Positions 1-8,500 of a stretch of 51,866 bases of DNA are shown one piece after another. Under the pieces are notes generated by a model. It was given only the letters and a program-made list of their open reading frames with translations, was not told where the DNA came from and made no database searches. Numbering within the stretch: position 1 is the first letter of the stretch; every line of letters starts with the position of its first letter. Where the stretch lies: contig DYKB01000050.1 in assembly GCA_020722815.1 (NCBI GenBank), positions 1 to 51,866 on the forward strand. Reading direction: 5' to 3'. The DNA is from Caldithrix sp. (GTDB taxonomy: Bacteria > Zhuqueibacterota > Zhuqueibacteria > Thermofontimicrobiales > Sulfurfontimicrobiaceae). The position numbers and the translations under genes were made by a program.

Positions 1-70
1 TTTTTGCCACCAGGTCGATGATGAGTTCATGCTCGATATTATCAAAGAAACCTTTTACGACTGAGCTCAT
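1..70 (-). pseudogene. Reverse transcriptase fragment (group II intron-type), runs off the left edge
   Basis: Read on the minus strand from position 70 to the edge, this encodes about 23 residues including KGFFDNIEHEL. That matches the conserved RT segment KGFFDNIDHELL of group II intron (LtrA-like) reverse transcriptases. In an intact protein well over 50 residues of RT fingers precede this motif. Here the upstream DNA is the palindromic repeat at 74-222, with no RT-like sequence, so the 5' part appears lost. The ATG at 70-68 is the first in frame but is unlikely to be the native start. The rest of the gene, if any, lies left of the window. The match is short and was made from memory of the family. 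Confidence 0.5.
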
Positions 71-73
71 ATC

Positions 74-222
74 CCTTCGGCTTATGCGCGTTGCGCGGCG
101 TTTTTGGTGCGACGAAGCCTGTTTTTTAGGCTCGCAATCCCATCGTTAAACAGCGGGGATTGCTTCGTCGCACAAAACGCTCCTCGCGCCATGACAGTAC
201 CGGCGGCTTCTACGGACAGATA
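74..222 (-). repeat. Palindromic repeat family A, copy A1
   Basis: On the minus strand this copy has the family core: TGTCATGGCGCGAGGAGCG, then GCGACGAAGCAATC, a short spacer and the inverted arm. It carries the extra inner hairpin GCCTGTTTTTTAGGC that is also present in copies A4 and A5 but not in A2 or A3. Its CGGACAGATACT end abuts the stop codon (223-225) of the neighbouring minus-strand gene. It would be transcribed as that gene's 3' hairpin and could act as a terminator or RNA stabiliser. The outer boundary toward the RT fragment is approximate. Confidence 0.7.
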
Positions 223-1905
223 CTAATTAATATGGCTTTTGGTCACTGAATGGAGCTCATAATTTCGTAAATCAAATTCAAAATCATCATGTACCAGATG
301 GACAATTCCGCGTGGCTTAACCACAACATCGCCTTCAGAATTATTTAGCGAGGCTTGATCAATCAAAATTGTCGGCGAAGTTCCACAAAAAGTCAGATTT
401 CGTCGTTCGTTCAGAAAAACAAAACCATCGGAATCTAATAAAATTCCCAGTTTTGCTGCTTTCTGATGTAATGCCTGGAAAAACTGAGCCAGTTTTTTAC
501 TGATTTCTTGCTCGGAGGTTGTTAAATTTGGTATAAGGACCGCACCTTTTAAATAATTTAAACCATCAATTGTTGGTACTGCGGATTCCCTGGAAATTTC
601 ATCGGCAGTCTTCTGCAATATCCACCTGCCAGCCAGTTGAATTGCACTGCCCACCAGACCAAGTGGAATTCCAGCATTCAATCGACTGCGGAACGCTTTT
701 GCGACAGGATTACCTGATCGTAAATAGTTTATGATGTACCCGAGATTATTACCAACCAGTATAATTCCGGTACTTTTTTTAATTTGGGAGGTTTGAATTT
801 CGTACTCGTGTTTGTTATCATTTAGCGTGATAACCGCTAATTCGGAATGACAAATATGACGAAGCGAGTTGCTAAATTCCAGTGCCAATTCATGAAACTG
901 TTCACCTGACAGGATGGTCAGATTCCCAACTTCCGGACACAACCTTTTTATCCCCTCCGAAATAGGTCTGTTTCCTGACTGGGTTGTGGAATCATCATGA
1001 TTTTTTCCAAAAAATACCAGCGGATTTCCTGGAAGGGAAAATTTGTGCTTTAGTTCCCTCTCTGTTGGGATAGAGTGAGCAAAATCGATTTCAAGATTAG
1101 TCAGATTAAATTTCGCGCCTGCCGGAATTTGATAGAAATTAAGATGAGTATATTCCGGTGGTTTTGGAAATTCAAATCGAACTTGTGATTTGGATGTCGG
1201 AATAAGCATATTTACCTGACCGTCCCCAATAACCTGTCCAATCGAATTGGCATCGATAATTAACGCAGTCTGCGCATCAATGGCAATGCTTTTGACTCGT
1301 TTCGATTTCTGAATCGCACAACGTGCCATCAGCGGGAGCAGTCGTAAAAAGCTGTCAGAACGATTAAAATCCGTATCAATCACTGAATTTGGGACCAGTG
1401 GAATGAAATTTTCTTCCAGGATTAACGATTGGATAAATGGATTTTTAAATAAATTAGCAGGATTATGCGTTCCATTTTTATAAAAAAATGAAATTTCACC
1501 CAAAATACTCGCTCCGGATGCTTCACCCACAACGATTTTTCCATTTTGATAAACATTTTGAATGGTCTGGATGAGCAAGCTTTGTTTCCATAAGTCAAAA
1601 TAGGCGGATTTAGGACTTTCAAGGATCAAAAGAACTGAAAATGAATCAAGTTGCTCACATAACGTGAATGCATTGGCCTTGGCTGGCGTGTCGAATACAA
1701 AAGAATTTACATTTTTTGCGCCCAATTGCAGCAGATAAGATGATAATGGGTTCTCCTGAGATTCGGCTGAAATCAATGCTATGTTCTCCCCCTCGGAAAG
1801 TCGAACAATTTCCTGACAAATTGCGTCTGATCCTGAATTTCCAGGAATAATTTTTCCACCGGTTAAAATAAGCGTTCCTTGTTCATGATTTTCGTTATAA
1901 ATCAT
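223..1905 (-). CDS. Cyanophycinase-like (peptidase S51 fold) tandem-domain protein, probably catalytically degenerate
   Basis: This 560-residue protein has no signal peptide and is expected to be cytosolic. Residues 10-260 follow the cyanophycinase pattern: an N-terminal strand and GG turn (ILTGGK, 13-18), a Rossmann-like region, a nucleophile elbow, an IDTDFNRSDSFLRLL segment matching the family's DQHF..R..RL block, and an IAIDAQTALII strand followed by VIGDGQV. The usual elbow GTSAGA reads GEASGA (127-132), placing Ala at the nucleophile position and Ser one residue later; the DQHF histidine is Asp. Residues about 290-550 look like a second copy (VGNNLGYI, then AGIPLGLVGSAIQLAG, then GILLDSD.FVFL) also without the serine elbow. 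Known family members cleave cyanophycin; activity here is doubtful. The start at 1905 is supported by AAAGGAAC just upstream. Other S51-like peptidases remain possible. Confidence 0.6.
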   Translation of the reverse strand: MIYNENHEQGTLILTGGKIIPGNSGSDAICQEIVRLSEGENIALISAESQENPLSSYLLQLGAKNVNSFVFDTPAKANAFTLCEQLDSFSVLLILESPKSAYFDLWKQSLLIQTIQNVYQNGKIVVGEASGASILGEISFFYKNGTHNPANLFKNPFIQSLILEENFIPLVPNSVIDTDFNRSDSFLRLLPLMARCAIQKSKRVKSIAIDAQTALIIDANSIGQVIGDGQVNMLIPTSKSQVRFEFPKPPEYTHLNFYQIPAGAKFNLTNLEIDFAHSIPTERELKHKFSLPGNPLVFFGKNHDDSTTQSGNRPISEGIKRLCPEVGNLTILSGEQFHELALEFSNSLRHICHSELAVITLNDNKHEYEIQTSQIKKSTGIILVGNNLGYIINYLRSGNPVAKAFRSRLNAGIPLGLVGSAIQLAGRWILQKTADEISRESAVPTIDGLNYLKGAVLIPNLTTSEQEISKKLAQFFQALHQKAAKLGILLDSDGFVFLNERRNLTFCGTSPTILIDQASLNNSEGDVVVKPRGIVHLVHDDFEFDLRNYELHSVTKSHIN

Positions 1906-2068
1906 TTTTCGTTCCTTTGATGTATCTTTTAAGATGAACTGGCTTTACTTCAATGAATGCGCCCGGAAACATATCGCATTGGAATGATTCAACCTGACTC
2001 ATCCTTATTTGAATTGACATACCGGTTTTAGACAGATTATCCCGTTCCGAAAATAAATTAGCCAGCAT
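1895..2068 (-). CDS. Possible 57-residue ORF overlapping the start of the cyanophycinase-like gene
   Basis: An open frame runs from ATG at 2068 to TAA at 1897-1895, overlapping the next gene's start (1905) by 11 nt, an arrangement typical of translational coupling. The product would end in FPGAFIEVKPVHLKRYIKG followed by TKNDL. There is no good ribosome-binding site at the first ATG; an internal ATG (codon 23) has AAGG very close by. I recognise no family. It could be the tail of a decayed upstream gene, or the coding-like frame could be chance within a 5' leader. The terminator at 2088-2127 lies immediately upstream, so the ORF would need its own promoter in about 20 bp or a leaderless start. 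Confidence 0.25.
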   Translation of the reverse strand: MLANLFSERDNLSKTGMSIQIRMSQVESFQCDMFPGAFIEVKPVHLKRYIKGTKNDL

Positions 2069-2087
2069 GCTTCGTCAGTTCATGGCC

Positions 2088-2127
2088 AAAAAAAAAACCG
2101 CTTCAGAGGGATGGAGCGGTTTTTTTA
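2088..2127. terminator. Bidirectional intrinsic terminator-like hairpin
   Basis: A run of A is followed by a stem CCGCTTC/GGAGCGG (seven pairs, one wobble) around a loop of about eight bases, then a run of seven T. The A and T tracts make it plausible on both strands. No clear gene ends here: the cyanophycinase-like gene starts 180 bp to the left and reads away, and the next plus-strand gene starts at 2914. Confidence 0.65.
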
Positions 2128-2646
2128 TTAAAAAAAATTGTTATAAAAATTTAACCGCCACTACACAATATAGTACGCCCTGCTGGCATGGACATCACGT
2201 CTTTTTTTATTGCCTGATAATTCTGATCTTGAAATGGTTTGGCGGTTAGCTGCATCTTATTTTAGCGCGTAAAAAAATTTTTAGTTATTTCTCAATAGTT
2301 CGTTTAAATTTAGGAAAATAGCTTATGATGGATGATTACAAAAAATGTGCCGTTTGCATAAATATGCAAAATAATTTAAAAATATTCACAATTGAATTCA
2401 TATTTAGTTTAACGCAATTATCTCTCGAAAAGTTTCACTTTTCCAGGGCGTGATATTTGGAATAAATTTTGCAAAAGATGATGGCTAAATTTTAGTTAGC
2501 TGGATTAAGTTATTGAACTTTTTAAAAATATAATTCAGCTTATTCAGGGCTGGTAAAAAATATTCCCGGCCTTGAAGCTTAATGTATCGGCTTTAGGATA
2601 ATTTAAAACACCGGTTCATGATAATATCTATATTTTAACCATAATT
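2128..2646. other. AT-rich intergenic stretch
   Basis: The region between the terminator and repeat copy A2 is AT-rich and has no convincing ORF or tRNA-like fold. Short in-frame stretches here lack ribosome-binding sites and run through the terminator. I see no clear promoter for the downstream lipoprotein gene. Confidence 0.5.
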
Positions 2647-2788
2647 AGTGTCGGTCCGCAAACGCACTCGGTACTGTCATTGCGAGGAGCGTTTTTTGCG
2701 ACGAAGCAATCTCCGCTGTTTAACGTTGGGATTGCTTCGGCAAAAAACGCCTCGCAATGACAGGTCTTGGTGTTTTCGGACAGACTCT
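2647..2788 (+). repeat. Palindromic repeat family A, copy A2 (142 bp)
   Basis: The ends are AGTGTCGGTCCG and CGGACAGACTCT, which are imperfect terminal inverted repeats. The interior is a long imperfect hairpin: the arm GTCATTGCGAGGAGCG..GCGACGAAGCAATC pairs with GATTGCTTCGGCAAAAAACG..CGCAATGAC. Copy A3 has exactly the same length (142 bp) and orientation. There is no coding capacity. It sits 125 bp upstream of the next gene's start and could be transcribed as part of its leader. Confidence 0.8.
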
Positions 2789-2913
2789 ATATAAGTGCAG
2801 AATTCAATATAAATTATTCTGCGCCATGATAAGGATAATGGAATATCCTGAACGAAAATTATTCAATGCTTTCAGGTGAAACAAGTTCGTGCACCTTTAT
2901 AAGGAGAATAAGT

Positions 2914-4275
2914 GTGAAAAAAATAGTCGTATTAATCCTCATTATTGGACTATTTTCTGGTTGTGCAACTTCTCGTTACCAACGGGGAGACCGTTTGTTA
3001 AAACAAGGAACCGGCCAGCAGGCTTTAAAAGAATATTCGACAATTCTACATGCCGATAAACGTAAAAATGGAACATATACCGATATTCGGGCACTACTGG
3101 GTGCTGCTTCGGCATATTATCAAATGAAGAAATATGATCGGGTTCAACGCATGTGTAAAATAATCTTAAAAATAGATCCCAGAAATGCTGGTGCCTTATT
3201 TTTAGCTGGAAGTAGTCTGGAACTACTGAATAAAAAAGAAATTGCCTATAAATTTTACAAGCAATACACGAAAATAGATTCAGGTGATCCGTATCGCCCT
3301 TTGCTTGAGGCAGGATATCGGGCATTTTTGGATGAAGAATTGGCACGAAATATCCGGGGGCGAATTCGACGGGAACGCGATATTAAATCGGAGCAGATTT
3401 CAGAAAATTCCCTGGTCATGCTTTATCTCGTCAATTCGGATGACAATCCTGAAATTGAAGCGCTAAGCAAGGGTCTGGTTGAGATGATTAATCAGGATCT
3501 CAAAAAAATTCCCAAATTGAAAGTGGTCGAACGGGAATATGTCCAAAAATTAATGGAAGAATTACAGCTCGGCATTAGAGATTTGACCGATCCGACAGTT
3601 GTTCCGCGCTTCGGTAAATTACTTGAAGCCCGAAATGTTATCACGGGTGGTATTACAACCAGTGGTGCGGATTTACATATTACTATCAACATTATTGATA
3701 TTCTCGGTGGCAAAAATTATGAGGTCGAAAAATATTCAGGATTGATGGAAAATGCTTTAAATATTCAAAAAGATATTGTATTGGGAATTTTAAGTCAATT
3801 AAATATCGAACTGTCACTGGCCGAACAGGAGCAACTACTCATTATTCCAACTCAAAATTTTGAAGCTTTTGGCCATTATGCCATTGGAATTGATTTGATG
3901 GATAAACAACAATATGGAATGGCTTCTGCCAGTTTTAATAAAGCCCTGATGTTTGATCCAAATTTTTCCCTGGCGAAAGAAAAATTAACTGTCGTGAGTA
4001 CCATGAGTGCCTTGAGAGGGGAAGGTTCAATTTTCGAGGTGATGGCCAGTGCCTATTCCAGTCCAAAAAGTGGATCAAACAGTGCTTCATGGGCTGCCGG
4101 TGGTAATCTGAGCGGTGGCACGCTGGATCGACTCAATCGTACGACATTTTTACTTGATTTGGGTATCGTTCCCGGCCGTGAGACCCGGAATGAAGCGACG
4201 CAATTGACAGATTATGGAATTCAATTGCAGCGACAAAAATTGCCCGATCCCCCCAATCCACCAGGTACAAATTGA
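2914..4275 (+). CDS. Lipoprotein with TPR repeats and a CsgG-like domain
   Basis: I place the start at GTG 2914, because AAGGAG (2901-2906) lies eight bases upstream and the signal peptide begins exactly there; the earlier ATG at 2866 would add a non-hydrophobic extension. The product is about 453 residues: a lipoprotein signal (VKKIVVLILIIGLFSGC, lipobox LFSGC), TPR-like helices over about residues 20-130, then about 165-300 resembling the CsgG/FlgO/TolB N-terminal fold (SKGLVEMINQDL..KVVERE, FGKLLEARNVITGGI). A further TPR-like helix pair (AIGIDLMDKQQYGMASASFNKAL) follows, and then a low-complexity Gly/Ser/Asn tail. CsgG-type domains form outer-membrane secretion channels or periplasmic assembly factors; which applies here is unknown. 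It precedes an FGE-like gene by 129 bp and may belong to the same surface-protein cluster. Confidence 0.65.
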   Translation: MKKIVVLILIIGLFSGCATSRYQRGDRLLKQGTGQQALKEYSTILHADKRKNGTYTDIRALLGAASAYYQMKKYDRVQRMCKIILKIDPRNAGALFLAGSSLELLNKKEIAYKFYKQYTKIDSGDPYRPLLEAGYRAFLDEELARNIRGRIRRERDIKSEQISENSLVMLYLVNSDDNPEIEALSKGLVEMINQDLKKIPKLKVVEREYVQKLMEELQLGIRDLTDPTVVPRFGKLLEARNVITGGITTSGADLHITINIIDILGGKNYEVEKYSGLMENALNIQKDIVLGILSQLNIELSLAEQEQLLIIPTQNFEAFGHYAIGIDLMDKQQYGMASASFNKALMFDPNFSLAKEKLTVVSTMSALRGEGSIFEVMASAYSSPKSGSNSASWAAGGNLSGGTLDRLNRTTFLLDLGIVPGRETRNEATQLTDYGIQLQRQKLPDPPNPPGTN

Positions 4276-4404
4276 GGATTTTTAAGTAGATTGTTCCACT
4301 GGTGTTTTTATCCATTTAGGATGCACGATAAATCGTTGTTGTTTCAATTAATTGAGTTTTTAAATCCGATGGAAATGATTCTCCTTGATTTTTAGAGGCT
4401 AATT

Positions 4405-5550
4405 ATGAATTTATTAAAATATTTTTTGTTTATATTTGTAACTTTTTTAAATATTTCATCTGTATTTGCACAAAATACAGCCCCTGTGGTGAGTAACGTC
4501 CATGCTGAACAGCAAGCAAAATCACACAAAGTGGATGTGACCTATGATGTCTTCGATGCAGAGGGAAAACCACTGTTTGTAACAATCCAGGTTTCAGCCG
4601 ATGGTGGGGAGAATTATACTATTCCGGCAGTTCATCTTTCTGAAAGTGCTGGTTATGGCATCATGTCCGGTACCGGAAAGCGGATTGTTTGGGATGCTGG
4701 TCAGGATTATCACGAGCAGTATGGCAGCAATTTTAAAGTGAAAGTCATTGCCATCGATGCACCGATTGGGAAAATGGTGCTGGTTCCCACTGATACTTTT
4801 AGTATGGGGAGTAATTCCAGCCTGGACGCCTTCAAACCGCAGCATAAAGTGACGATTAGCGCCTTTTACATGGGTGTAACAGAAATTACGAATATTGAAT
4901 ATAAACAGTTTTGTGATGCAACGAATCGAGCTTATCCAAATGTTGAAGAGGAACTAACCTACTTTTTAAACAGGCCAGACTACCCTGTTGTCAATATCAA
5001 CTGGTTCGATGCCATTGCGTACTGCAACTGGCGTAGTGAGATAGAAGGTTTAACTCCCTGTTATAATTTAAGTAACGGGGCTTGTGACACGACGAAAACC
5101 GGCTATCGTTTACCTTCCGAAGCAGAGTGGGAAATGGCCGCGCGGGGAAAAGTTTTTGGAAAACAATTTCCCTGGGGATCAGATACGTTTAAATCCGATT
5201 CATGTAATCACCAAAATTATGATGGTTCGCTAAAAGCCAAAATGGCCGTATTTGAAAATAGTCACGGTCCAATGCCTGTCGCGAGTTTTAATCCAACGGG
5301 ATTGGGTTTATATGATATGACTGGAAATGTGAGTGAATGGTGCAACGATTGGTATGATGCTGAATATTATACGGGAAGTCCGCAAAAAAATCCCATGGGC
5401 CCGGGGAGTGGCAGTGAAAAAGCCTCGCGAGGCGGGGATTGGAGACGTTCCGCCGAATATTTACGCGTCTTTCATCGGGACAACAAGAAGCCGGATAGCA
5501 CCAGCCTTCTTTTTTATCGCGGATTTCGGCTGGTTCGGCGCGCCAGATAA
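4405..5550 (+). CDS. Secreted FGE-sulfatase (SUMF1) domain protein lacking the catalytic cysteines
   Basis: The 381-residue protein starts with a cleavable signal (ending SSVFAQ) and an Ig/FN3-like segment at about 25-125 (APVVSNVHAEQQ..VDVTYDVFDAEGKPL). The formylglycine-generating-enzyme fold follows: GKMVLVPTDTFSMGS near 132, FYMGVTEITNIEYKQFCDA, PVVNINWFDAIAYCNWRS, GYRLPSEAEWEMAARG, GLGLYDMTGNVSEWCNDWY and a final RGGDWRRS..YRGFRLVR block. True FGEs have two active-site Cys in this last block; here there are none. It is therefore probably a structural member, as known for GldJ/GldK of the T9SS and gliding apparatus, which share the fold. GAGG lies about eight bases before the ATG. The giant adhesin gene starts 45 bp downstream, suggesting an operon and a role in that protein's export or anchoring (inference). 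Confidence 0.75.
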   Translation: MNLLKYFLFIFVTFLNISSVFAQNTAPVVSNVHAEQQAKSHKVDVTYDVFDAEGKPLFVTIQVSADGGENYTIPAVHLSESAGYGIMSGTGKRIVWDAGQDYHEQYGSNFKVKVIAIDAPIGKMVLVPTDTFSMGSNSSLDAFKPQHKVTISAFYMGVTEITNIEYKQFCDATNRAYPNVEEELTYFLNRPDYPVVNINWFDAIAYCNWRSEIEGLTPCYNLSNGACDTTKTGYRLPSEAEWEMAARGKVFGKQFPWGSDTFKSDSCNHQNYDGSLKAKMAVFENSHGPMPVASFNPTGLGLYDMTGNVSEWCNDWYDAEYYTGSPQKNPMGPGSGSEKASRGGDWRRSAEYLRVFHRDNKKPDSTSLLFYRGFRLVRRAR

Positions 5551-5595
5551 GCTGATTTGATTTCAGGATGAAATTTAACATGAGGTGAGGATGAC

Positions 5596-8500
5596 ATGTA
5601 TTACCAGCTTTCAGTAAAAATAAAATTTTTAACGTTTATATTTTGGGGTTTCTTTTTCATATTTGGGAGCATGAGTGCGCACGCTGAGGTCGGATTTGGG
5701 ATCAGCAATGTTTTCAAGCTGGATACCCGCGAAAATATCCCGCCCGATGGTCCCTGGCAAATTTTAACCAATAAAGGCGATTCATTTAATGAAGACCTGC
5801 TGATCGATAATTTGGGGAAGGTTTGGGCCTTTTATATGCTTGAAAAGGGTAAGGGCAAGCCGGTTTATATGAAAATTATTCGACCCAGTGGTTATGTCTA
5901 TAAACCTGAGGAACAAATTGGGACTTCCTCAACCACCGTGGCTTATGCGCGACAAAGCATCCGGGCAGTCTTGAATCCAGTAACAAATGAGGTATGGGTT
6001 GCCATTCAGGGAGATCAGGGAGAAAATGGCAGTTATTTTTTAATTTTTGATTCAACCGGAACCCAAAAAGGACAAAAACAGGTGATTCAAGGCGATCCGG
6101 GGGTCTATTTTCCCAAATTAGCCTGTGATCAAGATGGCAAAATGTGGTTTATCTGGCAAACGGATTCGGTTGGTTCCGGCACCTCAATCCCGCAATATTC
6201 CTGTTACGATAGAAACGGGACGAAGATGTATGGCCCAACGAATGTTCGAAATGTAGGGCCGACAACCGGCACTGATATTGTCATAGACAAATTGAACCGT
6301 ATCTGGTTCATTTACGAACGTGGAAATACACATCTTTTTACCCGGATTGTTAATAATGATGTCACGCAGACTGAATTTCAGGTTGAAACAACGCGGCATC
6401 AGGTTGCCGATCCCTTTTCCTTTAATATTCAGCGGATAGCATATTCTGACACTGCCAGTAATCGGGTCTGGATTCTGGCAAAAAATGCCGCCTACAGTCA
6501 GCAAAAAATATTAATTTTTGATCTGGACGGTGATCCGGTTGGAGTGGTTGAGGGTGTGGGTAATGTTAATTTTGCAGCGAATGAACTGGATCGTCTGGAA
6601 ATTGTTCAGGAAAATTCATCAAATTACCGAATGGGGGAATTTAATCCTTCAAATGGGAATCCATTCACCAAACCATCCTATGCCATACTATTTTCCGGTG
6701 TTCATTCCTTTGTCCGTAATGGACTGGCGTTTAATCGTCAATATGGCCAGGTAAAAGCCTATCTGGTACAAACTGATAATAGCACCACTAAATTCTATCT
6801 TAAACGAATTGTCAATGCACCGGATCTGGCGACGACTCCCAAATTTATTAATTTTGGGCCGATTCGAATTCGCAGTCAGAAATCTGAAAAAGTACTTCTT
6901 GAAAATCGTGGAACAGCACCTTTGAATATTAGCAATATCATTAGCAGTAATAATCAATTCCTGGTGGACAAAACAAGTTTCGTTCTTGCTCCAGGCGGCT
7001 ATGATTGGCTGAATGTCATTTTCCAGCCTGAATTAATTGATAATATTCAAGGAGATTTGACAATTTATAGCAACGATCCGGACTCTTCTCAATATAAACT
7101 CCCCCTCGAAGGAGAAGGGAGAGATTATTTAACGCAAAAGATTGTTCTGCTTTCGGATACATTATTTTTTGGCACAGTTCCCACTTCCAGTTTTCAACAG
7201 ATGCAACTGGGAATCAAAAATGAAGGTGAAAAAGATTTACGGATTGATAGTCTCAAATTTTTCCACCAGGCCTATTCTGCGCCAAAAGATACACTACATG
7301 TGCGACCTGGTCGAACTCGGGAATTAACAGTTAATTTTAAGCCAACAGTGCCTGAATCAATCAAAAGTACACTGAAGATTTTTCATAATGATCCCTTAGT
7401 CGGTGGAATAAGTTTTGTCGAATTAATAGGGGTTGGTCGTAAACCAAATTCGCAAAAAATATTTATCGAACAGAAAGAAATAAATTTCGGTGATGTTGCG
7501 ATTGGTGAATCAAAAACCCAGTCGCTTTCGATTCAAAATAAAGGTGAATTGCCACTTCAGATAACAAATGTTCAGGCTTCGCAAACATATTTTAAGCCGC
7601 TTCAGCTCGAATTAACCCTTCAACCGGGTGAAACAGCCCCGATCGATATGATGTTCAGTCCGCAGGCAGTGGATACCTTAAAGGGGAAATTGACCATAAC
7701 CTCAAATGATCCGGAGACACCGAAGATTGATGTTAACCTCATTGGGGTGGGTAAAAAGGTTAATAAGCCAGATATCTGGACTTCTACCGATACGCTTTAT
7801 TTCGGAAGTGTTAAAGTTGGCAGGAGTCGTTCGCAACTCTTAAAAGTTCAGAATAACGGTGATAAGACATTAACGATTTCCAAATTAATGATGTTTGGTT
7901 CACAGTTTACTTTTAACAGCGCAATGGAATTTTCTTTAGAACCGGCTGCATATCACTGGATTGAAATTTCCTACCTGCCGGATACATTGGCGCTGCAGAA
8001 GGGCTATTTGTTGATCTTTAGTAATGATCCGGATACTGATACCTTACGAATTGGTCTGGCTGGTCAGGGAGTTGAAACCAGTCCGCCGCAAATTAAGGTC
8101 GAACCTTATGAATTGATTTTTGATACAACCGCAATTGGCCAGGAAAAGTCTCTATGGCTGCATATTACCAATACCGGTGACGAAGTTTTACAAATTGAGA
8201 AGATTTCTACCACTCGAAATCAATTTAAAGCGAATTCGAGTGGATTCTCAATCCTCACCAACCAACCACATTATTTGACAGTCACTTTTAAGCCAGATCC
8301 GATTGGGTTGGTAGATGGTAATTTACTTATCATCAGCAATGATCCGGTTCTGGATACACTCAAAGTAAATTTAACCGGTGTCGGGAGAGCGCCGCATCCG
8401 GCGAAAATTTATCTGACCGGCAGTCTGTTTGATTTTGGCACCATTGGTGTCGGAAAGAGTGAGACGCAAATTATTCTCGTTTCCAATCGGGGTGAAGCCC

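Noticed and set aside
2067..2249. Plus-strand 60-codon frame
   Set aside because: It runs through the terminator hairpin, has no ribosome-binding site and gives no recognisable protein.
4405..5550. Active formylglycine-generating enzyme or sulfatase-maturation role
   Set aside because: The C-terminal block lacks both catalytic cysteines and no sulfatase gene is nearby.
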